The notes: generated by a model from the letters alone, not told the origin. DNA of 64,000 nucleotides from Porphyrobacter sp. ULC335 (GCF_025917005.1 NZ_CP078091.1:2728001-2792000); one strand, 5' to 3'; positions 10,161-19,200 are shown, counted from the first letter of the stretch. Numbers and translations are program-made.

Positions 10161-10191
10161 CTTTGGGGGCCGCACCTGTAAGGTCACCCCT

Positions 10192-10947
10192 ATGATCCAC
10201 GTTCACCAGTTCCCCTGCCTTAGCGACAACTACGGCTATCTCGTCCACGATACCGACAGCCACGAAACCGTCGCGATCGATACCCCCGATGCCAAGCAGT
10301 ACCTGCTTGAGGCGGATATGAAGGGCTGGCGCATCACCCAGATCTGGAACACGCACTGGCACCCCGATCACGCAGGCGGCAATGCGATGATTCAGGAGGC
10401 GACGGGCTGCGCCATCACCGCCCCCGCGGAAGTCCAGGGCAAGTTCCCGGTCGACCGCATCATCGCCCATGGCGACACGGTGAAGCTCGGCGACGTGGAA
10501 GCGCAGGTGATCGACGTTTCGGGCCATACCAATGGCCATATCGCCTTCCATCTGCCCTCGGCGGGCATCGCCTTCGTCGGCGATTCGGTCTTCGCGCTGG
10601 GCTGCGGGCGGATGTTCGAAGGCGAGCCGGCTCAGTTCTGGGCAAGCCTCAGCCGTATCAAGGCGCTCCCGCCCGAGACCTTGCTCTACTGTGCGCACGA
10701 ATACACCGCATCGAACGCGAAGTTTGCGCTGCATGCCGATCCGGACAATGTCGCCTTGCAGGACTATGCCGCCGAGATCGCGGCCAAGCGTGCCAAGGAC
10801 GAATGGACCGTGCCCACCACGCTCCGGCGCGAGCTGGCCACAAACCCCTTCCTTCGCGCCGATGATCCGGCGATGATGGCCAAGTGGGGCGGTAGCGCCC
10901 CGCACGAGACCTTCGCGGCGCTTCGGGCAGCCAAGGACAATTTCTAG
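10192..10947 (+). CDS. gloB: Hydroxyacylglutathione hydrolase (glyoxalase II)
   Basis: 251 residues, metallo-beta-lactamase fold. Hydrolyses S-lactoylglutathione to glutathione and lactate in methylglyoxal detoxification. The metal motif THWHPDHAGG begins at residue 54. GHTNGH and VGDSVFALGCGRMFEG follow, then the glyoxalase II C-terminal helical part (LLYCAHEYTASNAKFA). Expected length for the family. The next gene starts 4 bp after its stop. Confidence 0.96.
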   Translation: MIHVHQFPCLSDNYGYLVHDTDSHETVAIDTPDAKQYLLEADMKGWRITQIWNTHWHPDHAGGNAMIQEATGCAITAPAEVQGKFPVDRIIAHGDTVKLGDVEAQVIDVSGHTNGHIAFHLPSAGIAFVGDSVFALGCGRMFEGEPAQFWASLSRIKALPPETLLYCAHEYTASNAKFALHADPDNVALQDYAAEIAAKRAKDEWTVPTTLRRELATNPFLRADDPAMMAKWGGSAPHETFAALRAAKDNF

Positions 10948-10951
10948 CATC

Positions 10952-11932
10952 ATGCAGGCCCTCAGGGTCGAAAGCCTCTCGCCCGATCTGTCGGGTGTGA
11001 TGTTGGCCGATTTTCCGCGACCGGACCGCGCGCCCGGCGCGGTGCTGGTGCGGGTGCGCGCGGCGTCGCTCAACTTTCCCGACCTGCTGATGACGCGGGG
11101 CGAGTACCAGTTCAAACCCGAGGTGCCCTTCACCAGCGGGCTCGAGTTTGCGGGCGAAGTGGTGGAGGCTGACCCAGCGAGCGGCTTTGCCCCCGGCGAC
11201 AGGGTCATGGGCGGCAACAAGACCGGCGCCTTTGCCGAATTCGCCAGCGTCCCTGCCGACAAGCTCTCGCCCATGCCGCAGGGCATGGACTTCCCTGCCG
11301 CCGCCGCGATGGGCGCGGCCTATTCGACCGCGTTCACCGGACTCGTCGAACTCGGCGGCCTTTCGGAGGAACAGTGGGTGCTGGTCCACGGAGCAAGCGG
11401 CGGCGTTGGCCTTGCCGCCTGCGACTTGGCCCGCGGGTTGGGTGCAAGAGTGATTGCTACCACTGGCAGCGCGTCCAAAGCTGACCGCATCGCCGCCCTC
11501 GCCCGCCCGGACGCGGTGATCGTGGCTGAAGGGCGGTTCCGGGAGCAGGTAGCCGAAGTCACCGGCGGCGCGCTCGCCGACATCGTCTTCGATCCCGTCG
11601 GCGGCGATGTGTTCGATGAATCGACCCGCTGCGTCGCTTTTGGCGGCAAGCTGATGGTGGTCGGCTTCACTTCGGGCCGGATCGCCGACATTTCGACCAA
11701 TATCCCGCTGATCAAAGGCTTCTCGGTCGTCGGTCTGCGCGCCGGAGAATATGCCCGCCGCTTCCCCGAGCGGGGCCGCGCAATCAATCAGGCGATCCGC
11801 AAGCTGGCCGAAGCCGGAGCGATCACCCCGGCGATCGACCGCGTGCTGCCCTTGTCACAATGGCGCAATGGCTTCGAGGCAATGGCCCGGCGCGAGCTGG
11901 TGGGCAAAGTGGTATTCGTGCCGGGCGGCTAG
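10952..11932 (+). CDS. NADPH:quinone oxidoreductase family protein (zinc-free MDR)
   Basis: 326 residues. Medium-chain dehydrogenase/reductase without the structural or catalytic zinc ligands. N-terminal GroES-like part (SLNFPDLLMTRGEYQFKP) and the NAD(P)-binding VHGASGGVGLAA near residues 147-158. Probably reduces quinones or enones with NADPH. The exact substrate is not readable. It directly follows gloB, so both may serve electrophile detoxification (inference). Confidence 0.88.
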   Translation: MQALRVESLSPDLSGVMLADFPRPDRAPGAVLVRVRAASLNFPDLLMTRGEYQFKPEVPFTSGLEFAGEVVEADPASGFAPGDRVMGGNKTGAFAEFASVPADKLSPMPQGMDFPAAAAMGAAYSTAFTGLVELGGLSEEQWVLVHGASGGVGLAACDLARGLGARVIATTGSASKADRIAALARPDAVIVAEGRFREQVAEVTGGALADIVFDPVGGDVFDESTRCVAFGGKLMVVGFTSGRIADISTNIPLIKGFSVVGLRAGEYARRFPERGRAINQAIRKLAEAGAITPAIDRVLPLSQWRNGFEAMARRELVGKVVFVPGG

Positions 11933-11945
11933 CTTCGCCCGAACG

Positions 11946-12434
11946 TCAATAGAGGTATTTGTCTTCGCGGATCGTGAAGAACAGATTGTAGCCATCGCCC
12001 GGGCTGCGGACGAGCTTGATCTTCTTCTCGCCCTCGCGCCAGATGTTCACGATCCCGACGGAGGTCGTATCAAGCACCCCGCCCGCTCCATAGCCAATCA
12101 CCGAGCCAAAAGTGGTGGTATCGGTCTCGGGCGCGCCGAAGCGTTGAAGATACTGCGCGTACATCCGGTTGAAGCAATCCGCGTCGCGGTCCTGGCCGAT
12201 GAAGTTGATTGTCACCATCCGTCCCTTGATCGTGCGATAGCCCATTTCGGCTGCGCAACCTGGGATCACCTCGGGGCGCTTCTTCGGCCATTTCGCCTTG
12301 AATGCTGTGATGTCAGCCTTGGGCGTGGCCGTGGTGAATTCGCCCCATAGCACTATCGGCTCTGCCGGTGCCGCATCCTGCGCGGCGAGCGACGCGGCCA
12401 ACAGCATGGCCGGAGCAATCAACCAACGCTGCAT
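11946..12434 (-). CDS. Small exported hypothetical protein
   Basis: 162 residues from the ATG at 12434, chosen because GAGG lies 5 bases upstream; an ATG one codon earlier is too close. A signal peptide is clear (MQRWLIAPAMLLAASLAAQ). The mature part has two separated Cys (PGCAAEM and DADCFNRM) that could form a periplasmic disulfide. No family recognised. Convergent with the quinone oxidoreductase gene, 13 bp apart. Confidence 0.75.
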   Translation of the reverse strand: MQRWLIAPAMLLAASLAAQDAAPAEPIVLWGEFTTATPKADITAFKAKWPKKRPEVIPGCAAEMGYRTIKGRMVTINFIGQDRDADCFNRMYAQYLQRFGAPETDTTTFGSVIGYGAGGVLDTTSVGIVNIWREGEKKIKLVRSPGDGYNLFFTIREDKYLY

Positions 12435-12491
12435 CATATCCTCGCACCATCCTGCTTCGGGGGCATCAATGTAGCAGTAGGAACCGCGACG

Positions 12492-12519
12492 AAAAAGGGC
12501 GGCCACACCGGACCGCCCT
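12492..12519 (-). terminator. Intrinsic terminator of the F0 ATP synthase operon
   Basis: On the minus strand a GGGCGG/CCGCCC stem with a 10-nt loop is followed by TTTTT. It lies about 25 bp after the atpF stop and upstream of the next minus-strand gene. Confidence 0.75.
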
Positions 12520-12545
12520 CTATCCTAATCAGCCAACCGCGATGC

Positions 12546-13076
12546 TCAGAGCGAGGCGATGACCTCGTCGGCAAGCTTCTTGTCAGCCTTGCCGTCGTGG
12601 GCCTGCACGATCAGCTTGCGCGAGGCGGCCGCAGCGGCGGTCACGGCCTTGGCCTTCACCTCGGCAATCGCGGCGCGTTCTGCAGCGGCGATCTTGTCTT
12701 CGGCCATCCGCTGACGGCGGGCGACCATCACTTCGCTGTCAGCCTCCGCCTTGGCGAGGATCGCGTCAGCTTCATCGCGGGCGCCTGCCAGCATCGCTTC
12801 GGCGTCCTTTTCGGCGCCAGCGATCTTCGCGGCATATTCGGCACGAAGCGCTTCGGCCTCGGCGCGCAGGGTCTTGGCTTCATCAAGCGCGCGGCGGATT
12901 TCGGCGATCTTGGCATCGAGCCCGCCGGTGATGACACCGGGAACCTTCTTCCACACGAACACCGCGAGCAGCACGGTCATCGCCAGCGCGACCCACTGGT
13001 ACGAATCGAGGCCCAGCACGCCCGGTTCGGCATGACCTTCAGCCCCGCTGGCGAGCAGCATCAGAATATCAGCCAT
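12546..13076 (-). CDS. atpF: F0F1 ATP synthase subunit B
   Basis: 176 residues. Peripheral stalk b subunit: one N-terminal membrane helix (about 24-46, YQWVALAMTVLLAVFVW) and a long charged alpha-helical coiled coil rich in Ala/Glu/Lys that reaches the F1 head. Overlaps the preceding b' gene by 8 bp. Last gene of the F0 cluster. Confidence 0.93.
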   Translation of the reverse strand: MADILMLLASGAEGHAEPGVLGLDSYQWVALAMTVLLAVFVWKKVPGVITGGLDAKIAEIRRALDEAKTLRAEAEALRAEYAAKIAGAEKDAEAMLAGARDEADAILAKAEADSEVMVARRQRMAEDKIAAAERAAIAEVKAKAVTAAAAASRKLIVQAHDGKADKKLADEVIASL

Positions 13077-13563
13077 GCGCCATCACCTCCTTGACCGCAG
13101 CCGCAGCGGCAGCGGGTTCGATATCGGCCCCGGCGACGCGGGCGACGATGTCACGTGCGGCATCGGCGGCGACACCCTCGATCTCGGCCATCGCACTGCT
13201 GCGAGCGGCATCGATCGCGGTTTCCGCCTCGGCAAGCTTCACATCGAGACGAGCTTGCGTCTCGGCCAGCTTGGCTGCGTTCGCCGCAGCCGCCCTGGCC
13301 TTGGCCTCGGCGATCACCGCCTGAGCGGCCGCACGATTGGCATTTTCCCGCTGACGCCAGGCCTCTTCCTCGCTGTTCGCCGCGTCGCGTGCGGCCTGAG
13401 CGGCGGCGAGATCGCCGGCGATCTGGTTGTCACGCATCTCCACCGTGCCGAGGATCTTCGGCACCATACCCAGTCCGACAAAGACAAAGGTGAGGCCGAA
13501 GAACACCAGCAACCAGAAGACCTGGCTCGACAGTGTTGCAGCGATTTGTTCGATCTGAGGCAT
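13069..13563 (-). CDS. atpG: F0F1 ATP synthase subunit B'
   Basis: 164 residues. Second, divergent b-type stalk subunit (b') typical of alphaproteobacteria, cyanobacteria and chloroplasts; it pairs with b in a heterodimer. N-terminal membrane helix LSSQVFWLLVFFGLTFVFVG, then coiled coil (QARLDVKLAEAETAIDAARS). Encoded between atpE and atpF. In this lineage the symbol atpG is often used for b', while in E. coli atpG is gamma. Confidence 0.92.
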   Translation of the reverse strand: MPQIEQIAATLSSQVFWLLVFFGLTFVFVGLGMVPKILGTVEMRDNQIAGDLAAAQAARDAANSEEEAWRQRENANRAAAQAVIAEAKARAAAANAAKLAETQARLDVKLAEAETAIDAARSSAMAEIEGVAADAARDIVARVAGADIEPAAAAAAVKEVMAHG

Positions 13564-13649
13564 GATGGACCTTTAGCCGGTACGCCGATTGATCGGCCCG
13601 CCGGACGCGCGGGGTTGCCCCGCAGCGTCCGGCCAGACCGCGTGTCGTC

Positions 13650-13874
13650 TTAGCTGAAGATCAGCAGAACGGCGATCACGAAGGCCAGCAGGCCGAGAAG
13701 TTCGGCAGCCGCGAAGCCGATGAACAGGCGGCCCTGCTGGCCGTCGGCAGCACCCGGATTGCGCAGCGCGCCTTCGAGGAACGAAGCGAAGACGTTGCCC
13801 ACGCCGAGCGCGGCGAGGCCAGCGCCAATCGCCGCGAGACCGGCACCGAGAAGAGCTGCAGCTTGTGCGTCCAT
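13650..13874 (-). CDS. atpE: F0F1 ATP synthase subunit C
   Basis: 74 residues, a hairpin of two membrane helices that forms the rotor ring. The Gly-rich first helix (GAGLAAIGAGLAALGVG), the polar loop with RNP at 38-40 and the proton-carrying Glu58 (FIGFAAAELLGLL) are visible. No sodium-binding signature is apparent, so a proton-driven enzyme is inferred. Confidence 0.97.
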   Translation of the reverse strand: MDAQAAALLGAGLAAIGAGLAALGVGNVFASFLEGALRNPGAADGQQGRLFIGFAAAELLGLLAFVIAVLLIFS

Positions 13875-13942
13875 GGTAGTAAACTCCTTGATAAAAATCT
13901 GTTTGTTAGCGAGGGTTTTGGAGAAAGCCCCTTGGGGCGTCC

Positions 13943-14734
13943 TCAGTGAAGGTTTTCCGCGTCGTTGATGTAGAGCGAGGTCAGCAGCGCGAAGACATAA
14001 GCCTGAATACCAGCCACCAGAATTTCGAGCGCGCTGATCGCAACCATCAGGATGAAGCTCGGAATGCCGACCAGCGCACCAAGGCCGAGACCGGCACCGC
14101 CGCCAGCAATCACGAAGCTTGCCAATACCTTAAGCAGCACGTGGCCTGCCATCATGGCGACGAACAGTCGCAGCGCGAGGCTGAAGGGGCGCACCATGAA
14201 CGAGACCAGTTCGATCAGGCTGATCGGCGCCGCGAGGAAGGCGGGGGTGTTGGCCGGCCAGAACAGCGAGAAGAAGTGCAGACCGTGCTTCCAGAAACCG
14301 ACGATCAAGACGATCGAGAAGCTCATGATCGCCAGCACGCCGGTGACGGTGAAGTGGCTGGTGAAGGTGAACGCATGCACCCCGGGGATCAGACCGACCG
14401 GCACCAGGCCGAGCAGGTTCCCGAACAGGATGAACATGAAAAGCGTAAAGATGTAAGGCACATACTTGCGCCCTGCCTTGCCGACATTGGCTTCCAGCAG
14501 GTCGTCGATAAAGCCGGTCATCGTCTCGACCGCCATCTGCCAGCGCCCGGGCACCAGCTGGCGCTTCATGCCGCCTGCGACGAACACCCATACCAGGACA
14601 GCGGTGATCGCCATCCACAGCGCGGAGTTGGTGAACGCGATGTTGATTCCGTCAGCCAGTTGCCAATCGGAGCCCAACAGGGGCTCGATGGTGAACTGCT
14701 TCATCGGATCGACCTTGCCTTCTTCGGCTGCCAC
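13943..14734 (-). CDS. atpB: F0F1 ATP synthase subunit A
   Basis: 263 residues. Stator proton-channel subunit with five to six membrane helices. The essential Arg189 is in VRPFSLALRLF, and GNLLGLVP is at about 105-112. The start used is GTG at 14734 with GGGGATC upstream. An in-frame ATG ten codons later (14704) is an alternative. A parS-like palindrome lies 19-34 bp upstream of the GTG. Confidence 0.95.
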   Translation of the reverse strand: MAAEEGKVDPMKQFTIEPLLGSDWQLADGINIAFTNSALWMAITAVLVWVFVAGGMKRQLVPGRWQMAVETMTGFIDDLLEANVGKAGRKYVPYIFTLFMFILFGNLLGLVPVGLIPGVHAFTFTSHFTVTGVLAIMSFSIVLIVGFWKHGLHFFSLFWPANTPAFLAAPISLIELVSFMVRPFSLALRLFVAMMAGHVLLKVLASFVIAGGGAGLGLGALVGIPSFILMVAISALEILVAGIQAYVFALLTSLYINDAENLH

Positions 14735-14752
14735 GATCGAAAGATCCCCAAA

Positions 14753-14768
14753 TGTTTCACATGAAACA
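14753..14768. promoter_or_regulatory. parS-like palindrome upstream of atpB
   Basis: TGTTTCACATGAAACA. It differs from the canonical ParB-binding site TGTTTCACGTGAAACA at one position, in the centre. It lies in the atpI-atpB gap. An 11-nt piece of it (CACATGAAACA) recurs at 15208-15218 in the atpI leader, so a local atp regulatory element is an alternative reading. Confidence 0.45.
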
Positions 14769-14781
14769 CGCCCCCAAGGCC

Positions 14782-14828
14782 GGGTCTGGAGGGGGTCAAG
14801 CGGGGGTCTAAAGCCACCCTAAGGGGGG
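14782..14828 (+). repeat. G-tract repeat between atpI and atpB
   Basis: Runs of 3, 5, 5 and 6 G starting at 14782, 14791, 14802 and 14823, with TCTGGA, TCAAGC and TCTAA-type spacers. The segment GGGTCTGGAGGGGGTC is identical to the start of the array upstream of alaS (53860 onward). Relatives of one repeat family. Confidence 0.7.
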
Positions 14829-14829
14829 T

Positions 14830-15177
14830 CTAGACCTCGCTATCGCTCCCCTGATCCGGGTCTGCGGGGCGCGTCGTCGCGCTCAGAATAATGCTTCTGA
14901 AAGCCGATGCCGTTCCGAGGAACAATCCGGCCAACAGACCCCAGGGCGCGATGTCGAACAATGCGTCAACCGCAAAGCCGATCACCAGGCCGCCGATAAT
15001 CCCCCCAAGAAGACTGGCCAGAGCACGGTTGCCGCTGCTGTAATTCGCATCGACGCCCTGCACCTTCGGCCGGTTACGCTGTTCTTCACGCTCGCGTGCA
15101 GCCTTGAGCCGCGCTTCGAGCGCGTCGATCCGCGCATCCTCTTGAATGGGTTCTCGTGCGGGTTTCTCGTCGCTCAT
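14830..15177 (-). CDS. atpI: AtpI/AtpZ-type ATP synthase accessory protein
   Basis: 115 residues. Charged, helical N-terminal half (DALEARLKAAREREEQRNR), then two membrane helices (about 53-72 and 76-97) containing GGIIGGLVIGFAVDALF and GLLAGLFLGTASAF. These match the small AtpI/AtpZ proteins at the head of F0 clusters, thought to help c-ring assembly or magnesium/calcium uptake. First gene of the operon, with a promoter about 65-95 bp upstream. Confidence 0.88.
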   Translation of the reverse strand: MSDEKPAREPIQEDARIDALEARLKAAREREEQRNRPKVQGVDANYSSGNRALASLLGGIIGGLVIGFAVDALFDIAPWGLLAGLFLGTASAFRSIILSATTRPADPDQGSDSEV

Positions 15178-15241
15178 GCCATGATCCCGAAAAAGGAAGG
15201 ACTAAGGCACATGAAACAAGGTGCCCGCCGAGGGCGCCGCC

Positions 15242-15270
15242 CCCTTAGAAGGGGGGCAGATATGTGTCAA
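15242..15270 (-). promoter_or_regulatory. Candidate promoter of the F0 ATP synthase operon
   Basis: Minus strand: TTGACA (15270-15265), a perfect -35, then 17 bp, then TAAGGG (15247-15242). The leader to the atpI ATG at 15177 is about 60 nt. Confidence 0.55.
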
Positions 15271-15277
15271 CATCAGG

Positions 15278-15593
15278 CGGGCCGAGTTTTGTGCAGTTGC
15301 GAACTTGTTTTGCGCAGCCGCCTCCGCGGGGAGCTTTGTGTTCCGCATCGCCTCCGCGATGCGAAGTCCTCGCTCATGCGACCTGAAGGTCGCATCGCTG
15401 CGGGCGGCCGGTCGGCCTTGCGGTCGCTGTGCGACCGATGCATTCCCACACGATAAGGTTGAGTATTGGCTCGGTTCGCCAACGGACGAGCCGCAAGGGC
15501 GACCGCCCGCCCGCAGGCGCCCGGAACCCGGACTTGATCCGGGGGGAGGATCAGCGCCGAGGACGTGCCCGCGGAGGCGGGCACGCAAACAAG
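15278..15593. repeat. Palindrome-dense noncoding stretch (atpI-ydbL gap)
   Basis: No convincing gene is present in 15178-15593; apparent frames are low-complexity Arg/Ser products of the repeats. Many perfect short inverted repeats follow one another: GCATCG/CGATGC, ATGCGACC/GGTCGCAT, GGTCGC/GCGACC, GGCTCG/CGAGCC and CGTGCCCGC/GCGGGCACG. The words CCTCCGCG or CGCGGAGG recur in the loops. The last hairpin lies just after the ydbL stop and could act as its terminator, though it has no T run. It may be a degenerate miniature repeat element. Confidence 0.6.
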
Positions 15594-15977
15594 CTACGGA
15601 CAACGCGCGTCGCGGATCGGGGGGGCGCTGGTGCGGGTTTGCCAGCTGCCATCGGGCGCCTGATACTTTTCGCCCGGTACGGTGCGGGCAATGGCCTGAC
15701 ACCCGGCGGTTAGCGCATAGGCTTCCAGCGTAGCACTGTTTTCCTTGGCCTTTTCAGCATAGACCGCGCGGCGTTTGATATTGATGTCATCGACCAGTCG
15801 CTGCAACGCCGGGTTGGCATTGCCGACAATCCCGAGATAACCGTCAGGCTGTTCGCCCACCTGGCCGGCGGAACGGGCGGCGGCGTAGGCCGGATCGCGC
15901 TGTTGTGCGAGCGCGGGCGCCGCCACCGCGCCAAGCACGGCAAGGGCGGCAAGTCCGGCACGGATTGAACTGCGCAT
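15594..15977 (-). CDS. ydbL: YdbL family periplasmic protein
   Basis: 127 residues from the ATG at 15977, which has GGAGG seven bases upstream; an ATG two codons earlier overlaps the ribosome site. Signal peptide (MRSSIRAGLAALAVLGAVAA, cleavage near ALA-QQ). The body contains GEQPDGYLGIVG and NIKRRAVYAEKAKENS, typical of DUF1318/YdbL. In E. coli YdbL is proposed to act as a chaperone-like partner of the YdbH-YnbE envelope bridge. Third gene after ydbH and ynbE, same strand. Confidence 0.9.
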   Translation of the reverse strand: MRSSIRAGLAALAVLGAVAAPALAQQRDPAYAAARSAGQVGEQPDGYLGIVGNANPALQRLVDDINIKRRAVYAEKAKENSATLEAYALTAGCQAIARTVPGEKYQAPDGSWQTRTSAPPIRDARCP

Positions 15978-16008
15978 AATCATTCCTCCATTTCGGCGGA
16001 CGCGGGGG

Positions 16009-16212
16009 TCAGAAGATATCCGCATTCTCGTCGATCGTGTTGGCTGCATCTTCTGCGAGCCGATAAATCACTTCCTGCCGGATGTTGATGTTCAGCTCGA
16101 TCACGATCGGCTTGTCGGGCGCTGCGATGTTCACACATCCTGCCACACCCGCCGAAAGGATCGCGCTAGCGGCCATCAATGCCCGGCGCTTGTATATCGA
16201 ATGCCGCCCCAT
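16009..16212 (-). CDS. ynbE: YnbE family outer-membrane lipoprotein
   Basis: 67 residues from the ATG at 16212. The lipobox is at ILSAGVAGC, and the mature part is short and beta-like (VNIAAPDKPIVIELNINIRQEVIYRL), as in YnbE. In E. coli YnbE multimers bind the C-terminus of YdbH and complete a lipid path across the periplasm. A longer start at 16290, overlapping the ydbH stop by ATGA, gives 93 residues but an unlikely 37-residue leader before the signal. A hairpin repeat (16221-16256) lies in that extra part, so the shorter start is preferred; not certain. Confidence 0.85.
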   Translation of the reverse strand: MGRHSIYKRRALMAASAILSAGVAGCVNIAAPDKPIVIELNINIRQEVIYRLAEDAANTIDENADIF

Positions 16213-16220
16213 CGGTGCTG

Positions 16221-16256
16221 CCGCCCCTTCCCCGCTTGTGCGGGAGGATGTGGCAG
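16221..16256. repeat. Imperfect palindromic repeat between ydbH and ynbE
   Basis: CTGCC and GGCAG ends enclose TTCCCCGC/GCGGGAGGA arms around a TTGT loop. It resembles the CTCCC-TTTG-CGGGAG repeat before folC (29897-29918). It lies between two genes whose products must be made together. Confidence 0.5.
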
Positions 16257-16286
16257 CGCGCTCTGGCGCGGTCAATTCGTGATGCA

Positions 16287-19200
16287 TCATGGCTGGCCTT
16301 CGCTTTCGGGAGGTTGAACGGGTTTCGCAATGGGCACGAGCCGGCCGTTGTCTTGCCGGAACAGCCCCAGATCTTCCGGCTTGCGGACAAATTCGGGATC
16401 CCAGAAGGATCGCACCATGGTGGCCAGCTCGTAGAAATTCTCCGAGCGGACGTTGACCTTGAAGCGGATCGGCAGCTTGGCGAGGCGGCGGGTCACGAAG
16501 TTCTGGCTGGTGCCTGCCCCCTGCCGCACGCCATCGAAATCGAAGTTGGTGACAATCTCGCCGCCCAGATCGCCGCCCAGCCCGACGCGCATCTGGTTGT
16601 AATCGAGCGAGCGCAGCGCCGAGAAAGCGTAATTGCCCATCGTGCCGAGGTCTTCATAGGTCAGCTCGCCAATATAGGCGATGTTGCCCCCGCCCTCGCG
16701 CGCGACAAGCACGCCGCCCTCGATCCGGCCATTGCCGTCCTTGTCGAAGATAATCGGCACCGTGCCATCGAAGATGCCGGTAGCGCTGAGATTGCTCAGC
16801 TCCATCTGTGACACGAACTGCGCGGCATCCAGCCCGACGATCTCGAAGATGTAGCGCCGTTCCTCGGGCTGGCTGAAATCCATCGCCAGCGGACGCATCA
16901 CCAGCGTGCCGCCCATGAAGGGGAAGCGCGCGTCTTCCAGCGCCAGCAGCGTGCCGTCCTTCACCTCGAACTGCACCGTGCCCGCCAGCACCTCGACCCC
17001 GGGGTTGATCGCGGCGATGGTGACGGTCTGATCCGGCGCGGTGGTGAGGTTGAGGAGATCGGTGAAGACGACCTTGCCTTTAAGCCCCCGCACAGGGCCA
17101 AAAGCGGCGGCGAAATCGATGCCGTCCGAACGGAATGTGCCGCTGCTGGTGATGGTCTCGCCGCGCCAGTCCACGCGGCCATCGCCGGTGACAGTGCCAT
17201 CGGCAAAGGCGATCACGCCCTTGGCAAGGTAAGTCAGGTCTTCGGGTTGGAACGCCTTGTCGAAGGCGATTCCCGGCACGGTGATGCGCGCGCCGCCTGC
17301 TGCGGTGTCGAGGTTGTGGGTGATGGCCACCTTCGCGACGCTGCGACCCGATTCGGGGTGGAGGAGCGTTGCATCTGCAGTGATGCGATTGTCGGCGAGC
17401 GTCAGCGTCGCGCCATTGGCAGCCAGCGGGAAGAAACGCGCGGCACCTTCGGCAGGGCGGTCGGTCAGGGTGAATTGCCCGCCAGCAAGCCGCAGCGCGC
17501 CATCGGCATAGGTCCATCCGCCGGTGATCGCATCAAGGTCGAGCGGCACCGCCGCGAGCCGCGCCGATCCGCCCGAGAATTCGCCTGCGATTGCGCCATC
17601 GAGGCTGCCGGTGAGGCTGGCAGCGGCAAGGCGCACTTCACTGTTCCCGCTGCCGATGCGCGCGGCGAGGTTTTCGACCGCGAAGGGCTGCGGATAGCGC
17701 AGCACCGCACTGCTTGCCGAGAGAATTGCCGGACTTTCGCCCAGCGATCCCGCCAGATCGAGCGGCCCCGTGCGCGCGGCAAAGCGCAGCGCATCGCCGT
17801 AAGCGAGGATCGGCGCCCCGCCTTCGGGGCAGAGCGTGATCTGCCTGCCATCGAGCGCGAGGCCGGACAGAGCCAGCTTCGCAAACCGCACCGGCGTGCA
17901 GCGCGTGCCCAGCGCCAGACCGCGCGCGGGCGTCCAGCTGCCTTCCAGCGGCACATTAAGGTCAGTCACCCCGCCCCCGGGCAGGTCGCCGCTCGCCATC
18001 ACCAGACCATCAAAGGCAAAAGCCCCGCCGCTGGTGGAGCGCAGGGAAAGGCGCGGGATTGCGATGCGGTTGGCCCCTGCCGCATATTCGGCCATCGCCA
18101 TGCGCATCGTCCAGCCGCCGCCGCGCGCCTGTCCGATCCGGCCGTTGATGATCGGCAAACCCTTCCCGCCCGCAATGACATTGCCGCCCAGACCCGAAAG
18201 GCCAGCGGCCGAGAGCGTAGCGCTGCTGCGTGACAGCGCGAGAATGCGCGTGCCGCTGCGGGTGGAAAGGGTCGCATCGGGGATGATGATCGAGGCTTCG
18301 CTCCCTTTGTGGCGCAGGATCGCATCGGCACGGAAGCTTGCGCCGTTGAGACTGCGATCAAGGCTGCCGCGCGCCTTGGCGATCAGCGGGGCAATCAAGG
18401 TGCCTTGCGCCCCTTTCTCGATGGCGGCGAGGCTGGCGGTGAAATCGGTGGCGGGTGCAAGGCCGGTGCCACGCAGGGTGCCCTCCCACTGGCCGCTCTC
18501 CCCGTCCAGAGCCCCGCGCCAGCTGCCCTCAGCCGCCAGCCGCGCCAGCTTGCCCTGCGGGGTGGCAACGCCGGTCAGCGCCAGATCATGCCCCAGCGCG
18601 AGGCGGCCGGGCGACCAGCTCAGTTCCGCCGTGCCGGCCAGCCCCTCGCCCGCGTATTCGGCAAAGGCGGCCCGCGTGCCTTCGATACGGAAATCGGCCT
18701 CGGCTGCGGCGAAATCGGGCCGCAGGCTCGCCTTGGTGCCGATGTCTGCCTGTGCGAGGCTTGCGCCCCCGCAGGCAAGATCGGCGAGGCGCAGCGGGCC
18801 ATTGATCCCGGGCGCCCCGTTTGTCGTGGTCAGCTTGCCATACAGCGTGGCGCTGCCTGCGCGGCATCCCTCGACACCGATCCCCGGCGCGGTCGCCGCG
18901 AGGGTTCCGGCAAAGCCATCATCCAGCCGCCCCGCCCCGTCGAGCTTCACCCCGACCCGTCCATAATCACTGTCCAGCAGAGCGCGCCCGTCGCGCAGCG
19001 TCACATTGATGGCGGGGAGCGCAGGCGGCTCCTTGCTGTCCGTAAACACCAGCGGATCGAGCGCGCCGAGGCTGAACTTGCCGCCGCGATAAGTTGCGAA
19101 CACCCGCGCGCCTTCCACTGTCACGCGGCGCACCTCGGGCCCTGCCCATCCTACGCCCAGCTCGATCACCATGCGCCGGACGGTGAGATCGGGCCGTGCC

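Noticed and set aside
15202..15733. Several 100-170-codon frames in the atpI-ydbL gap
   Set aside because: They read through palindromes on both strands, give Arg/Ser/Pro-rich products and lack starts with ribosome sites; treated as repeat DNA.
17247..18233. Plus-strand frames inside ydbH
   Set aside because: Low-complexity Arg/Ala products antisense to the beta-repeat body of YdbH.
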